Shown: positions 32,970 through 42,211, counted from the first letter of the stretch. The stretch: 42,211 nucleotides of DNA from Bacteroidota bacterium (GCA_024642705.1 JAHEAQ010000040.1:1-42211); one strand, 5' to 3'. The notes: generated from the sequence alone by a model not told the origin. Made by a program: numbers and translations.

Positions 32970-34496
32970 CTAGTAAACTGAATCTTTATCTCCAACCGAT
33001 TTTTTTAGGCTCTTTAAAGATAATTTTAATTCTTGGATAGCCGATTGAAATTTTGGATTTCCAATTTCATTTATATTTTCCATTGGATCATTTTTTAAAT
33101 CGTAAAATTCCCAAAAAGGTTCGGTTTCTTCTATATCCGTTCCTGTCTTGCCCATTGGTTTTCCATAAAAATAAATTAGCTTGTAATTTTTGGTTCTGAT
33201 TCCCAAATGAGCAGGTCGAATTTTTAAGTGTTGCCAATATCTATAGTAAATCGCATCTCTCCAACCATCCATTTTTTCACCTTCAAGAATTTTACGAAAA
33301 CTTTTACCTGACCCAAAACCATGTGCAGTTATTCCGGCATAATCAGCAAATAAAGAAGCAAAATCCAAATTTAAAATAAAATCGTCATATATTCCACCTT
33401 GTTTTATATAGGAAGGATATCGAATAATGAATGGCATTTTAAGAGCTTCATCATACATTATTCTCTTGTCAAAAAAACCATGTTCCCCTAAAAAATAACC
33501 TTGATCTGCAGTATAAATAACAATAGTATTGTTGCTAAGATTATGATCGTCCAGATATTGGAGCAATTTTCCAATATTATCATCAATTGCGGCACCGCTT
33601 CGTAAATAATCTTTAATAAATTTTTGATAAATTGCGCTTCTTCGCTCCTTGGGATGTGAACTATCAGGAAAATGGATTGGCAAGCCAGGATATGTATTTA
33701 ATAAGGAAGAATCTGCTGACGCCTTTTCATATCTTCTTCCTAAAATTTCAAGTTGTTGGCCATAATAAGCTTTTGTATCGTCTCCCATGAGAGTGAAAGG
33801 TTCTGGAATTTTGATAGTATCATACAAATTTTTGTGCCGTTCAGGGTAATCGAAAGGTTCATGAGTTGCTTTGAAATGAGTCATTAGGAAAAACGGCTTA
33901 TGCCTCTTTCTTCCTTCTAACCACTTTATTGATTCATCTGCAATAACATCTGCAGAAAACCCTTCTAAAGTTTCCCAATTTTTAGTATCATTCCAGTTCT
34001 TTTCATGACGAAAAATAGGGTTATGATATCTTCCTTGTCCCGGTAATACTTTCATATAATCGAAACCATAAGGTAATTCTTTCAAATGCCATTTTCCAAT
34101 TATTGAAGTTTCATAGCCATTTTCTCTTAAAAGTTGAGCAATGGACATCTGATTGAGAGAAAGGGAATCATTCAAAGTGTACACTCCATTTTCATGAGAA
34201 TATTTCCCAGTCATTATGGTTGCTCTACTTGGAACACAAATTGAATTGGTGCAAAAAACATTATTTAAAATGGCTCCTTCATTTGATAATCTTTTGATGT
34301 TAGTGTTCTTTACATAATCTGTTAAGATTCCACCATAAATGCCCCATGCCTGCGAAGTATGGTCATCTGACATAATATATAATATATTAGGTTGTACTAT
34401 ATCACCTCTTGTGTTGCTTATAGCACAGTTCCAAAAGACAATAAAAATTATCAATATTGTAAGTGTCGAAATAATTTTGTAGAAAAAATGCCTCAT
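32970..34496 (-). CDS. Type I sulfatase, exported
   Basis: A 508-residue sulfatase that would hydrolyse sulfate esters. The sulfatase signature is C87-V-P-S-R-A (CVPSRATIMTGK), where the Cys must be converted to formylglycine; metal ligands D44 and D45 lie in YIMSDDHTSQAWG. Further active-site parts are KWHLKELP, THFKATHEPFDYPERH and IYTADQGYFLGEHG, as in family S1. The N-terminus has a hydrophobic helix ending IVFWNCAISN, perhaps a lipobox with C24. It follows the S4 gene by 8 bases. Substrate unknown, but the nearby SusCD pair suggests a sulfated glycan; this is inference. Confidence 0.92.
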   Translation of the reverse strand: MRHFFYKIISTLTILIIFIVFWNCAISNTRGDIVQPNILYIMSDDHTSQAWGIYGGILTDYVKNTNIKRLSNEGAILNNVFCTNSICVPSRATIMTGKYSHENGVYTLNDSLSLNQMSIAQLLRENGYETSIIGKWHLKELPYGFDYMKVLPGQGRYHNPIFRHEKNWNDTKNWETLEGFSADVIADESIKWLEGRKRHKPFFLMTHFKATHEPFDYPERHKNLYDTIKIPEPFTLMGDDTKAYYGQQLEILGRRYEKASADSSLLNTYPGLPIHFPDSSHPKERRSAIYQKFIKDYLRSGAAIDDNIGKLLQYLDDHNLSNNTIVIYTADQGYFLGEHGFFDKRIMYDEALKMPFIIRYPSYIKQGGIYDDFILNLDFASLFADYAGITAHGFGSGKSFRKILEGEKMDGWRDAIYYRYWQHLKIRPAHLGIRTKNYKLIYFYGKPMGKTGTDIEETEPFWEFYDLKNDPMENINEIGNPKFQSAIQELKLSLKSLKKSVGDKDSVY

Positions 34497-34504
34497 TGAT
34501 AGGA

Positions 34505-34720
34505 TTATTCAATTTCTATAATGTCATTATTAATATGGACTTTGTCACCGATAATTAATTTTTTACCTCTTCTGGTTTCGACTATCCCATTTACACTAAT
34601 TTCGCCATTTTGAATTATAGTTTTAGCTTCACCACCAGAATTTACATAATTCAACAATTTTAAAATGTTTTTCAATTCTACAAATGGTCTTCCTTCAAGA
34701 TTGAATTTTTTATTTTCCAA
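34505..34720 (-). CDS. Small S4-domain RNA-binding protein (YbcJ-like)
   Basis: A 71-residue protein that is a single S4 RNA-binding fold: FVELKNILKLLNYVNSGGEAKTIIQNGEISVNGIVETRRGKKLIIGDKVHI. The GGEAK, GxVxVNG and RRGKKL elements match the YbcJ/YlmH-like family, which binds structured RNA; a ribosome-related role is presumed in the family. It is packed between a T9SS cargo gene (29 bases upstream) and a sulfatase gene (8 bases downstream), with no obvious functional tie. Confidence 0.9.
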   Translation of the reverse strand: MENKKFNLEGRPFVELKNILKLLNYVNSGGEAKTIIQNGEISVNGIVETRRGKKLIIGDKVHINNDIIEIE

Positions 34721-34749
34721 TTTTTAAATATTTATTTTAGTACTTCAAT

Positions 34750-35790
34750 TTATTTATTCTCTAAAACTATCTTCTTACTATAATTCAAATTTGTTTTATT
34801 ATCAATTATTTGCAAAAAATAAACACCATTTGGATAAGATTCTAGGTTAGTTTTCTCTTTCAAATCTTTTAATAGGATGAATCCATTTAGGTCCAATAAT
34901 TGAAATTGATAATTTGAATCCTCTTTTTTAAATATCTGTAAATAATTAGAAATTGGGTTTGGAAATATTTTGATATCGTGCTCGATTCTATTTTGCTGTA
35001 AAATTTTTACGTCGGAAACTGATTCTAATGGAGCCAAATCAAAATTTTGCTGGTCAAAATAAGATAATCTGTTTGGAATAGTTTCTACAATATTTCCAAA
35101 ATCTGTAATTGAAATTTTATCTTCTTTGAATCTTACAGCAATCCATGTTAAAAAGCTTTCTGCAATATCTTCACGTGTGGGATTATCTCTAGCATAAGTC
35201 GAAATAAATTGTGCGTCAGCCATTTGGGCAGCTATCCAACCTTGAGCTTCTGCATGAAATGCGTCCAATGAAGTATGACTTGCTTCGTGGATCAATGTTT
35301 CTTCAATTATACCGTCAGAAATATAATTATCGGCTTGCCCAGTGTGAATTAATATAGAATGATTACCTCCCCCAAATGGATTAACTCCTTTATGAATCCA
35401 TAGTTCTTTAATGTCTACTCTCAATGCTTTTGGTAGTTGACCAATATAAAAACCGTATTTTTCTACTTCTATAGCTGACAGAGTTTCATCGGTGAATTCC
35501 GGGTTTACAATTGCTTCGCAACTTGATCCGTCTTCAAATTCTACTTCAAACAAAAATGCATTTATGGTGATCCAATTTTGAGCCCTTCTGTCATAAACTA
35601 CTCTACTTCCGGTACCAAGATAAGTTGCATTCTTAAAAATAGAGGGATCCTCCGATGTTATAATATCAGGATCGATAAATAATGTGCCTCCATAAGGTTG
35701 TGCTAAAATTTTTATGGAACAACTGAATTGAATTAATAAAATTACAATTAAGCACTGCACAAATTTTGCATTAGGAACAAATACACACAT
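34750..35790 (-). CDS. Secreted putative zinc metallopeptidase with T9SS sorting domain
   Basis: A 346-residue secreted protein. The signal peptide is about residues 9-31 (ends KILAQPYGG). The centre has IIEETLIHEASHTSLDAFHAEAQGW, with a HEASH (H168, E169, H172) motif of HExxH type and nearby D176 and H179, then FISTYARDNPTREDIAESF. That block recurs in a conserved family of secreted proteins of unknown specificity. The C-terminus (about 272-346, IKIFPNPISNYLQIF ... YPNGVYFLQI) is a type A type-IX-secretion sorting domain, so the protein is probably exported to the surface or medium. It is the first gene of a unit with the S4 protein and sulfatase genes. Confidence 0.9.
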   Translation of the reverse strand: MCVFVPNAKFVQCLIVILLIQFSCSIKILAQPYGGTLFIDPDIITSEDPSIFKNATYLGTGSRVVYDRRAQNWITINAFLFEVEFEDGSSCEAIVNPEFTDETLSAIEVEKYGFYIGQLPKALRVDIKELWIHKGVNPFGGGNHSILIHTGQADNYISDGIIEETLIHEASHTSLDAFHAEAQGWIAAQMADAQFISTYARDNPTREDIAESFLTWIAVRFKEDKISITDFGNIVETIPNRLSYFDQQNFDLAPLESVSDVKILQQNRIEHDIKIFPNPISNYLQIFKKEDSNYQFQLLDLNGFILLKDLKEKTNLESYPNGVYFLQIIDNKTNLNYSKKIVLENK

Positions 35791-35913
35791 ATATATTTAT
35801 TTGTCATTTCTACAATTATTCGCTAATATAAATAAGATAATTGCAATTTGAATTTTCAGATTTAATTACTTTCTTTACGTTGACGAATAATCATAACCAA
35901 ACAATTAAATAAA

Positions 35914-36912
35914 GTGAAAAAATATTTACCTTCTTCAGAAAGATACAACACTATGAAATATAGACGATGCGGAAGAAGTGGCATCTTACTGCCAGCAATT
36001 TCACTTGGATTATGGCATAATTTCGGGGCTGATAATGACTATGACAATGCAAGAACAATTTTAAGATTTGCTTTTGATAATGGTGTTACTCATTTTGATT
36101 TAGCCAATAACTATGGCCCCCCTTATGGTACTGCTGAAGAAACTTTTGGTAAAATTTTCAAAAGTGACTTTGTTGAATTCAGGGATGAATTGATCATTTC
36201 CACAAAAGCTGGTTGGGACATGTGGCCTGGTCCTTATGGAAATTTTGGGTCTAGAAAATACTTAATTTCAAGTTTAGATCAAAGTTTAAAAAGAATGGGA
36301 CTTGAATATGTTGATATTTTTTATCATCACAGACCGGACTTTGATACTCCCCTTGAAGAAACTATGGGGGCACTTCATGATATAGTAAAACAAGGAAAAG
36401 CACTCTATGTTGGAATTTCGCAATACGATTCAAAAAGAACTAAAGCAGCTCAAGAAATACTTGCAAAAATGGGTACAAAATTACTAATTCACCAACCTCG
36501 TTACAGCATGTTTGACAGGTGGGTTGAATCAGATGGTTTATTGGATACTTTGGAAAAAACAGGGATGGGTTCAATTGCATTTTCACCATTAGAACAAGGA
36601 TTACTAACGGACAAATACCTTAATGGTATCCCAGCAGATTCCAGAGCTTCCAAAGATGGAAGATACCTCAAAAAAGAGCATATCTCAATTGAAAAAGTCA
36701 AAAAGGTAATAGACCTGAATAAAATTGCAATAGAACGAGGGCAAACAATGGCTCAAATGGCAGTTTCATGGCTGTTAAAAGATGATAGAGTTACATCAAT
36801 TTTGGTGGGAGTAAGCAATGAAAATCAACTAAGGGATAATTTATTAGCCGTGACTAATATTACCTTCACAAAAGAACATCTAGAAAAAATTGAATATATA
36901 CTTGCCACATAA
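35914..36912 (+). CDS. Aldo/keto reductase, YghZ (L-glyceraldehyde 3-phosphate reductase) type
   Basis: A 332-residue NADPH-dependent reductase. The segment SERYNTMKYRRCGRSG...SLGLWHNFG matches the YghZ subfamily, whose members have the same ten or so residues before the Met; this supports the GTG start at 35914 over an ATG at 35953. The catalytic tetrad fits D and Y in THFDLANNYGP, K in IISTKAGWD and H in IFYHHRPDF. ILVGVSNENQLRDN near the end binds NADPH. Members reduce glyceraldehyde-3-phosphate and similar aldehydes. It lies just upstream of the SusCD pair but is separated by 352 bases. Confidence 0.93.
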   Translation: MKKYLPSSERYNTMKYRRCGRSGILLPAISLGLWHNFGADNDYDNARTILRFAFDNGVTHFDLANNYGPPYGTAEETFGKIFKSDFVEFRDELIISTKAGWDMWPGPYGNFGSRKYLISSLDQSLKRMGLEYVDIFYHHRPDFDTPLEETMGALHDIVKQGKALYVGISQYDSKRTKAAQEILAKMGTKLLIHQPRYSMFDRWVESDGLLDTLEKTGMGSIAFSPLEQGLLTDKYLNGIPADSRASKDGRYLKKEHISIEKVKKVIDLNKIAIERGQTMAQMAVSWLLKDDRVTSILVGVSNENQLRDNLLAVTNITFTKEHLEKIEYILAT

Positions 36913-37264
36913 TGAAATTATTATAAATATTATTTTTATATTGAGATTTATAAATTTTCTTTATTTTTTGTGCATTTTATAAAATAAAGAAAAAGCAAAA
37001 ATATTTTGAAGTTTAGATATAATTCAAAATGCATTGAATAATTTTATAAAATTCAATATGTTCTAAAATTCTACTTATTTTTTTATTATTAAATTTGGTT
37101 TTGGTAGATCATGTTTGTAGATTCATCCTTAATTTGGATGCAGAGTAATAAATGTATTTGAAATTCTTTGATTATAATTGGTCCCATTTTAAAGATTTAA
37201 GGTGGTATTTGTTATAGTTATGTTTATAACAATTTTGCTTAATTTTAACTTAATAATTTAACTT
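36913..37264. other. Non-coding region upstream of susCD
   Basis: A 352-base, very AT-rich spacer with no open frame of interest. TAAATTTG at 37090-37097 fits a -7 element but lies far from susC. A nearer promoter candidate is listed separately. No anti-sigma or regulator gene accompanies the SusCD pair in this window. Confidence 0.5.
37208..37237 (+). promoter_or_regulatory. Candidate susC promoter with a dyad between its elements
   Basis: TTTG (37208-37211), 18 bases and CAATTTTG (37230-37237) approximate the Bacteroidota TTG-N19-TAnnTTTG promoter with one mismatch, 28 bases from the susC ATG. Between the two boxes lies a partial palindrome gttata-8 bases-tataac (37211-37230), where a repressor or activator could bind. 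Confidence 0.35.
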
Positions 37265-40200
37265 ATGGAAAAATTTCTCTTGAAAATGAAAGGGAAATCG
37301 AAAGGTTTCTTGTTTTTCATTTTCCTACTACTTGGGCATGTTGCCTACTCACAATCTACTACCATTACTGGTCAGATTACAGATTCTGACGGTTTTGGCT
37401 TACCAGGTGTAACAATTGTTCAAGTTGGAACAACAAATGGTACGATTTCTGATATTGATGGCAATTATTCAATTGCTGTGCCTATTGGAAGTCAAGTACA
37501 GTTTTCATTTATCGGTTATGCTACCGAAATTGTAACTGTAGGCACTGAGTCTGTGATTAACTTATCAATGGCAACTGATTCTAAAGTTTTGGAAGAAATT
37601 GTTGTAACAGGTTATTCTTCACAGTCAAGAAAAAACATTATAGGAGCGGTAACATCTATTGATGTCGATGACATTAAAGAATTACCAGTTTCAACAGCGG
37701 AACAATCATTACAAGGTAGAGCTGCAGGTGTTAACGTTACATCTTCAGGACAACCTGGAACTGGTGCTTCTGTTCGTATCAGAGGTTACGGAACTATTGG
37801 TAACAACGAGCCTTTATATATTATTGATGGTGTTCCATCTAATAGAGGTCTTGGAGATATCAATCCTAATGACATAAAAAGTATCCAAGTACTTAAAGAC
37901 GCATCTGCGGCTTCAATCTATGGAGCAAGAGCTGGAAATGGTGTAATCATTGTTACAACTAAAAATGGTTCTGTTGACGGAAAAAGTAGAATTACTGTAG
38001 ATTTAAGCTACGGATCTCAAACTGTAGGAAATCTTCCAGAATTGATGAATCCGCAACAATTATCAGAATATATTTGGGAATTACAAAAGAATGCTGGTCA
38101 ATCACCATCTCATGGTCAATATGGAACAGGTGCTACTCCAGTTCTTCCTGAATATATCAACGGAGATCCTAGCAAACCTTATGATAAAGTATCAAATGCT
38201 TGGACTAAAGCAAATAAATCAGGTACAGATTGGTTCGACGAAATCTTCAGAGCAGCCCCTATTACAAATGCTAACATCTCTGCTTCAGGAGGAAACGATC
38301 AAGGCCAATACGCTCTTTCTGTTGGTTATTTAAATCAACAAGGTACTGTAATTCATACTAATTACGAAAGATATAACTTGAGGGTAAATACTCTTTTCAG
38401 AGTTCGAGATAGAATTAGAGTTGGAGAAAATTTCTCGTTAACATTTGGGGATCAAGTTGGACTTCCAGGCGGAATTAATGGTTCTGGTAATGCGATTTCT
38501 AATGCTTTTAGATCTCCTGCTATTATACCAGTTTATGATGAAATGGGAAATTTTGGTGGATCTAAAGGTGGTGAATTGACAAATGCTGCTAACCCAGTTG
38601 CTGTTTTATTTAGAAGTAAAGACAACAACCAAACTTCATTAAGGGCTTTAGGTGGTGCTTTCTTAGAAGTGGACCTTCTAGAAGGTTTAACTGCTAAAAC
38701 TTCTATGAACATTAACATTCAAAACTGGGAACAAAAATCATTTGCATATCCTAATCCTGAAGATATTGAAGGAAACCCAACTGGTACAAGGTTGACTCAA
38801 GATCAGGGTAGAGGAACTTCTTGGACTTGGTACAACACTTTAAATTATAGCAAAACATTTGGAGTTCACACAGTAAGTGCATTAGTTGGAACTGAAGCTA
38901 TTCAAAGTGATTACCAACAATTTGGCGCAAACAGATCTGGATTCTTTAGTACTTCACAAGATTATTGGTATTTAAATGCCGGTGAAGGTGGAATTGGTAA
39001 CTATGGATATGGTTCATTTAGTTCACTTTTCTCAATATTTGGAAAATTAGATTATGATTTCCAAGGAAAATATTTAGTAAGTGGAACAATAAGAAGAGAT
39101 GGATCTTCAAGATTTGGAGAAAATGAAAGATATGGTATTTTCCCTGCTTTTAACTTAGGATGGAGAATTTCTGATGAAGCTTTCTTACAAAATAATGCTT
39201 TAATTTCTGACTTGAAAGTTAGATTAGGTTGGGGACAAACAGGTAACCAAGAAATTGGAGATTACAGATATGCTCCAGCATTTGCAACAAGTTTAGGCGA
39301 GTCTGCATATGATATTGCTGGTACTAATTCTAGTGTAGCATCAGGATTTCACCAAACTGTAAGTGCGAATGCTGACGTTAAATGGGAAACAACAACAACT
39401 TTGAACGTTGGTTTAGATGCAGCATTAACAAATGGATTTTCATTAACATTTGATTGGTACAATAGAGCAACTTCGGATTTATTAATTCAAGTGCCTTTAC
39501 CTTCGACTGCAGGAATTACTGCTAATCCATACATTAATGTTGGAAGCGTTACAAATACAGGTATTGATATAGGATTAAATTATGCGACTAACATTACAAG
39601 TGATCTTTCTTTAGATGTAGGAGTTGTTTTTGGAACATATAGAAACGAAGTAACTGATTTCGGTGGACCAAATGTAAACTTTAACGGCGGTCAAGTTAGA
39701 GAATTTTTTGCTAACAGATCTCAAGAAGGTTACCCACTTGCTTCATTCTATGGACTTGAAGCAGATGGCATATTCCAAAATCAAGCAGAAGTTGACGCTC
39801 ATGCTGAACAAACTGGAAAAGCAGTTGGTAGAGTTAGATACAAAGATCAAAATGACGATGGAATCATCAACTTAGATGGTGACAGAACTTTTATTGGTAA
39901 TCCACATCCAGATTTCACATACGGAGTAAATGTAAATTTGAATTATAAAAAATTATCTGTAAACATATTTGGAAATGGTGTTCAAGGTAACGAAATTTTT
40001 AATGCTAATAAGTATTTTACGCATTTCAACTCTTTCCAAGGCACAAGATCGACAGACTTATTGAACTCTTTTGGATATCCAGGTGCAACAGTTGACCCTG
40101 AATTACCACAAGTTAATTTATCAGCTCCTGCGCAAGAATATAATTCAACTTCATTCTTTGTTGAAGATGGTTCTTATTTTAGATTGAAAAATTTACAAAT

Positions 40201-40426
40201 AGGTTATACCATTGACAAATCAGTATTGAGTATGCTAGGAGATGCTTCAGTTAAAGCATATATCCAAGGTACAAATTTATTGACATCAACTAAATATACA
40301 GGTTTAGATCCTGAAGTAGGTATTTCAAACTTTTATAATGGTGGAGCCGATTTGTCAATAGGTGTGGATAGTGGATTTTATCCAGTACAAAGAACACTGT
40401 CTGTAGGTTTATCTGCAACTTTTTAA
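37265..40426 (+). CDS. susC: SusC/RagA-family TonB-dependent outer-membrane transporter
   Basis: A 1053-residue TonB-dependent importer. A signal peptide ends near residue 30 (VAYSQS). Residues about 33-105 form the carboxypeptidase-regulatory domain (TTITGQITDSDGFGLPGVTIVQVG), followed by the TonB-box region EEIVVTGYSSQSRKN. The plug has the SusC hallmark VRIRGYGTIGNNEPLYIIDGVP and IQVLKDASAASIYGARAGNGVIIVTTK. The barrel continues to a terminal LSVGLSATF, ending in Phe as BAM substrates do. With SusD it forms a lid-and-barrel complex that imports glycans or peptides. The substrate cannot be inferred from sequence; no glycoside hydrolase or regulator gene is in view. Confidence 0.97.
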   Translation: MEKFLLKMKGKSKGFLFFIFLLLGHVAYSQSTTITGQITDSDGFGLPGVTIVQVGTTNGTISDIDGNYSIAVPIGSQVQFSFIGYATEIVTVGTESVINLSMATDSKVLEEIVVTGYSSQSRKNIIGAVTSIDVDDIKELPVSTAEQSLQGRAAGVNVTSSGQPGTGASVRIRGYGTIGNNEPLYIIDGVPSNRGLGDINPNDIKSIQVLKDASAASIYGARAGNGVIIVTTKNGSVDGKSRITVDLSYGSQTVGNLPELMNPQQLSEYIWELQKNAGQSPSHGQYGTGATPVLPEYINGDPSKPYDKVSNAWTKANKSGTDWFDEIFRAAPITNANISASGGNDQGQYALSVGYLNQQGTVIHTNYERYNLRVNTLFRVRDRIRVGENFSLTFGDQVGLPGGINGSGNAISNAFRSPAIIPVYDEMGNFGGSKGGELTNAANPVAVLFRSKDNNQTSLRALGGAFLEVDLLEGLTAKTSMNINIQNWEQKSFAYPNPEDIEGNPTGTRLTQDQGRGTSWTWYNTLNYSKTFGVHTVSALVGTEAIQSDYQQFGANRSGFFSTSQDYWYLNAGEGGIGNYGYGSFSSLFSIFGKLDYDFQGKYLVSGTIRRDGSSRFGENERYGIFPAFNLGWRISDEAFLQNNALISDLKVRLGWGQTGNQEIGDYRYAPAFATSLGESAYDIAGTNSSVASGFHQTVSANADVKWETTTTLNVGLDAALTNGFSLTFDWYNRATSDLLIQVPLPSTAGITANPYINVGSVTNTGIDIGLNYATNITSDLSLDVGVVFGTYRNEVTDFGGPNVNFNGGQVREFFANRSQEGYPLASFYGLEADGIFQNQAEVDAHAEQTGKAVGRVRYKDQNDDGIINLDGDRTFIGNPHPDFTYGVNVNLNYKKLSVNIFGNGVQGNEIFNANKYFTHFNSFQGTRSTDLLNSFGYPGATVDPELPQVNLSAPAQEYNSTSFFVEDGSYFRLKNLQIGYTIDKSVLSMLGDASVKAYIQGTNLLTSTKYTGLDPEVGISNFYNGGADLSIGVDSGFYPVQRTLSVGLSATF

Positions 40427-40474
40427 TTAATAAAATAGATTCATAATCTAGTAATAAAAAATAGTTTATTCAAT

Positions 40475-42193
40475 ATGAAAAAATTAATATATTTAACAAT
40501 GCTTACAGGATTTGTTTTTGTAGCTATATCATGTTCAGATGATTTCCTACAGAAAGATCCTCAAGGCTCATTAAGTGTAAACGTACTAGCTAACTCAGCT
40601 GGTGTAGAAGGACTCTTAATTGGAGCTTATTCTTTATTAGATGGTTGGGAAGGAGGATGGTCCACTGGAGGTGGAGCACCTTGGAATAGTGCAGCTTCCA
40701 ACTGGACATATGGTGATGTTTATTCTGACGATGCTTATAAAGGTACAGAAGCAGGTGATCAACCGGCTTTAGAATTGCTTGAAAACTATACTATAGATTC
40801 AGCAAACCCTTATATGATAGGCAGATGGGCTAGACTTTATGACGGTATTGCAAGATGTAATGACGTAATAAGAGTTGTAGCTTTAGCTGAAGATATTCCA
40901 GATGCTGACAAAGCAATCATTGTTGCAGAAGCAAAATTTTTAAGATCTCATTATCATTTTGAAGCTCAGAGACTTTGGGATAATATTCCATATGTTCTTG
41001 ATACAGATATTGATACAAGAGTACCAAACGTTTCTAATTGGGCTAAAATAGAGGAAGACATGGCTGCTGCAGCTGGAGCTTTACCTACCTCTCCTAGAAA
41101 TGGACAAGTTGGAAGAGCTAATAAATTGGTTGCGACTGCTTACTTAGGTAAAATACAATTGTATCAAGCAAAATTCCAAGCGGCTTTAGGTAATTTTAAT
41201 ACCGTTATTTCGAGTGGAAAATATTCATTGAATCCTGATTTTCATACAAATTTCAGATTGTCAGGTAACAATAGCCCAGAATCTGTATTCCAAATTCAAG
41301 CATCTGTAAACGATGGTTCAGGAGCTGCTAATGGGAATCAAGGAGACCAATTAGGACACTTACAAGGAGGTCCTGCAGGTGGATGTTGTGGATTCAACCA
41401 ACCTTCTCAAAATTTGGTTAATAATTTCAAGACTTCAGGTGGGCTTCCAGTGGCAAACTTCAATGATGTTGATGTGAAAAATGACGATGGTATTCCAAGC
41501 AGTGATCCTTTCAGTCCTGAAACTGGAACACTTGATCCAAGATTAGATAGAACAGTAGGTAGAAGAGGAATCCCTTACCTAGATTGGGGAGTTCATCCTG
41601 GTTCTGCTTGGGTAAGAAATCAAGCTTACGCTGGTCCATATAGCCAGATTAAGAAATTGTATTATGCTTCAGAGCAAGGAACGGCTTCTGATACGCAAGC
41701 TGGATGGCATGGTGCTGGTAATACTGCATTAAACTACAGTATTATAAGATATGCTGATGTACTTTTAATGGCTGCAGAATGTGAAGTGGAAGTTGGTTCT
41801 AGTGAAAAAGCTATGGAATATGTTAATCAAATCAGAACCAGAGCTGCTAATGCTAGCACTTGGGTTAAAGATGCAAGTGGAAACAATGCCGCTAATTACG
41901 AAATTAGTAATTATCCTTCAGGATTAAGCAAGGATGCTGCTAGAACTGCCGTTAGAACAGAAAGAAGATTAGAGCTAGGAATGGAAGGTCACAGATTCTT
42001 CGATCTAAAAAGATGGGGTGTGGCAAAATCTGTTATCAATACTTACTTAGCTAAAGAATCTCAAAAAAGAAGATATTTAGCAGGAGCTCAATTCCAAGAT
42101 AAAAACATTAGATTCCCTATTCCTCAGGATGCAATTGATCAGTCTAATGATGATAATGGAAATCCTACATTAACTCAGAACGAAGGTTTCTAA
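40475..42193 (+). CDS. susD: SusD/RagB-family nutrient-binding lipoprotein
   Basis: A 572-residue surface lipoprotein that caps the SusC barrel. The SPII signal ends in FVAISCSDDFLQKDPQGSLS (Cys near residue 20), with the DFLxxxPxG phrase typical of the family. TPR-like helices begin near GLLIGAYSLLDGW, and the characteristic AEAKFLRSHYHFEAQRLWDNIPYV and C-terminal RTERRLELGMEGHRFFDLKRWG are both present. It starts 48 bases after susC. A stretch with GGCCGFN and many Gly/Asn near residues 300-310 may lie in the ligand-facing loop. It ends 18 bases before the window edge; downstream genes that might name the substrate are out of view. Confidence 0.96.
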   Translation: MKKLIYLTMLTGFVFVAISCSDDFLQKDPQGSLSVNVLANSAGVEGLLIGAYSLLDGWEGGWSTGGGAPWNSAASNWTYGDVYSDDAYKGTEAGDQPALELLENYTIDSANPYMIGRWARLYDGIARCNDVIRVVALAEDIPDADKAIIVAEAKFLRSHYHFEAQRLWDNIPYVLDTDIDTRVPNVSNWAKIEEDMAAAAGALPTSPRNGQVGRANKLVATAYLGKIQLYQAKFQAALGNFNTVISSGKYSLNPDFHTNFRLSGNNSPESVFQIQASVNDGSGAANGNQGDQLGHLQGGPAGGCCGFNQPSQNLVNNFKTSGGLPVANFNDVDVKNDDGIPSSDPFSPETGTLDPRLDRTVGRRGIPYLDWGVHPGSAWVRNQAYAGPYSQIKKLYYASEQGTASDTQAGWHGAGNTALNYSIIRYADVLLMAAECEVEVGSSEKAMEYVNQIRTRAANASTWVKDASGNNAANYEISNYPSGLSKDAARTAVRTERRLELGMEGHRFFDLKRWGVAKSVINTYLAKESQKRRYLAGAQFQDKNIRFPIPQDAIDQSNDDNGNPTLTQNEGF

Positions 42194-42211
42194 TCTTTTT
42201 TCAAAGTTTAA

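Overview
The window is AT-rich chromosomal DNA of a Bacteroidota bacterium. The case rests on a SusC/SusD pair, a secreted protein with a C-terminal type IX secretion (T9SS) sorting domain, a carboxypeptidase-regulatory-domain beta-barrel receptor, many SPII lipoproteins, TAnnTTTG-type -7 promoter elements and few Shine-Dalgarno sites. The style resembles free-living environmental lineages such as Saprospiria or Cytophagia, but the exact clade is my inference. No rRNA, tRNA, CRISPR, prophage or intact insertion sequence was seen.

Layout. 1-2.2 kb (minus): a GMC-type FAD dehydrogenase with a Tat-exported small subunit, the latter cut by the window edge. 2.4-4.5 kb (minus): an SCP2 protein and a large OmpA-domain envelope protein. 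4.7-9.4 kb: fmt, a small membrane protein, an orphan double-ATPase peptide-type ABC protein and a two-gene ABC exporter. 9.6-10.2 kb: a lipoprotein. 10.4-15.1 kb (plus): a translationally coupled three-gene operon of a GltD-like ferredoxin-fused flavoprotein and the alpha/gamma and beta subunits of a 2-oxoacid:ferredoxin oxidoreductase. 15.2-20.3 kb: a glycogen-binding-fold protein, a TonB-family barrel, a lipoprotein and a GNAT acetyltransferase. 20.6-23.3 kb: a TPR membrane protein, ribH, a metallo-beta-lactamase-fold hydrolase and an RRM/RGG RNA-binding protein. 23.3-25.9 kb (minus): a sphingosine-1-phosphate-lyase-like PLP enzyme and a DUF819 membrane protein. 26.4-27.1 kb (minus): a solitary protein that looks like a REP-associated tyrosine transposase without its catalytic motif, inside a gene-poor island. 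27.3-30.4 kb: dihydroorotase divergent from purK-purE. 30.4-32.8 kb (minus): mnmA, a lipoprotein and rimM. 33.0-35.8 kb (minus): a T9SS metallopeptidase-like protein, an S4 RNA-binding protein and a sulfatase. 35.9-42.2 kb (plus): a YghZ-like aldo/keto reductase and a SusC/SusD pair.

How it fits together. Most genes are housekeeping: initiator-tRNA formylation, tRNA thiolation, 30S maturation, riboflavin, purine and pyrimidine synthesis. These are mixed with envelope and nutrient-uptake functions. The strongest candidates for something unusual are the HUH-degenerate transposase-like gene with a palindrome in its leader, the ferredoxin-fused KorAB operon, the CxxCxxCxxxC motif in the GMC dehydrogenase, and a strong terminator hairpin that ends two bases before the ribH start codon. 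No wholly new multi-gene system could be shown from sequence alone.
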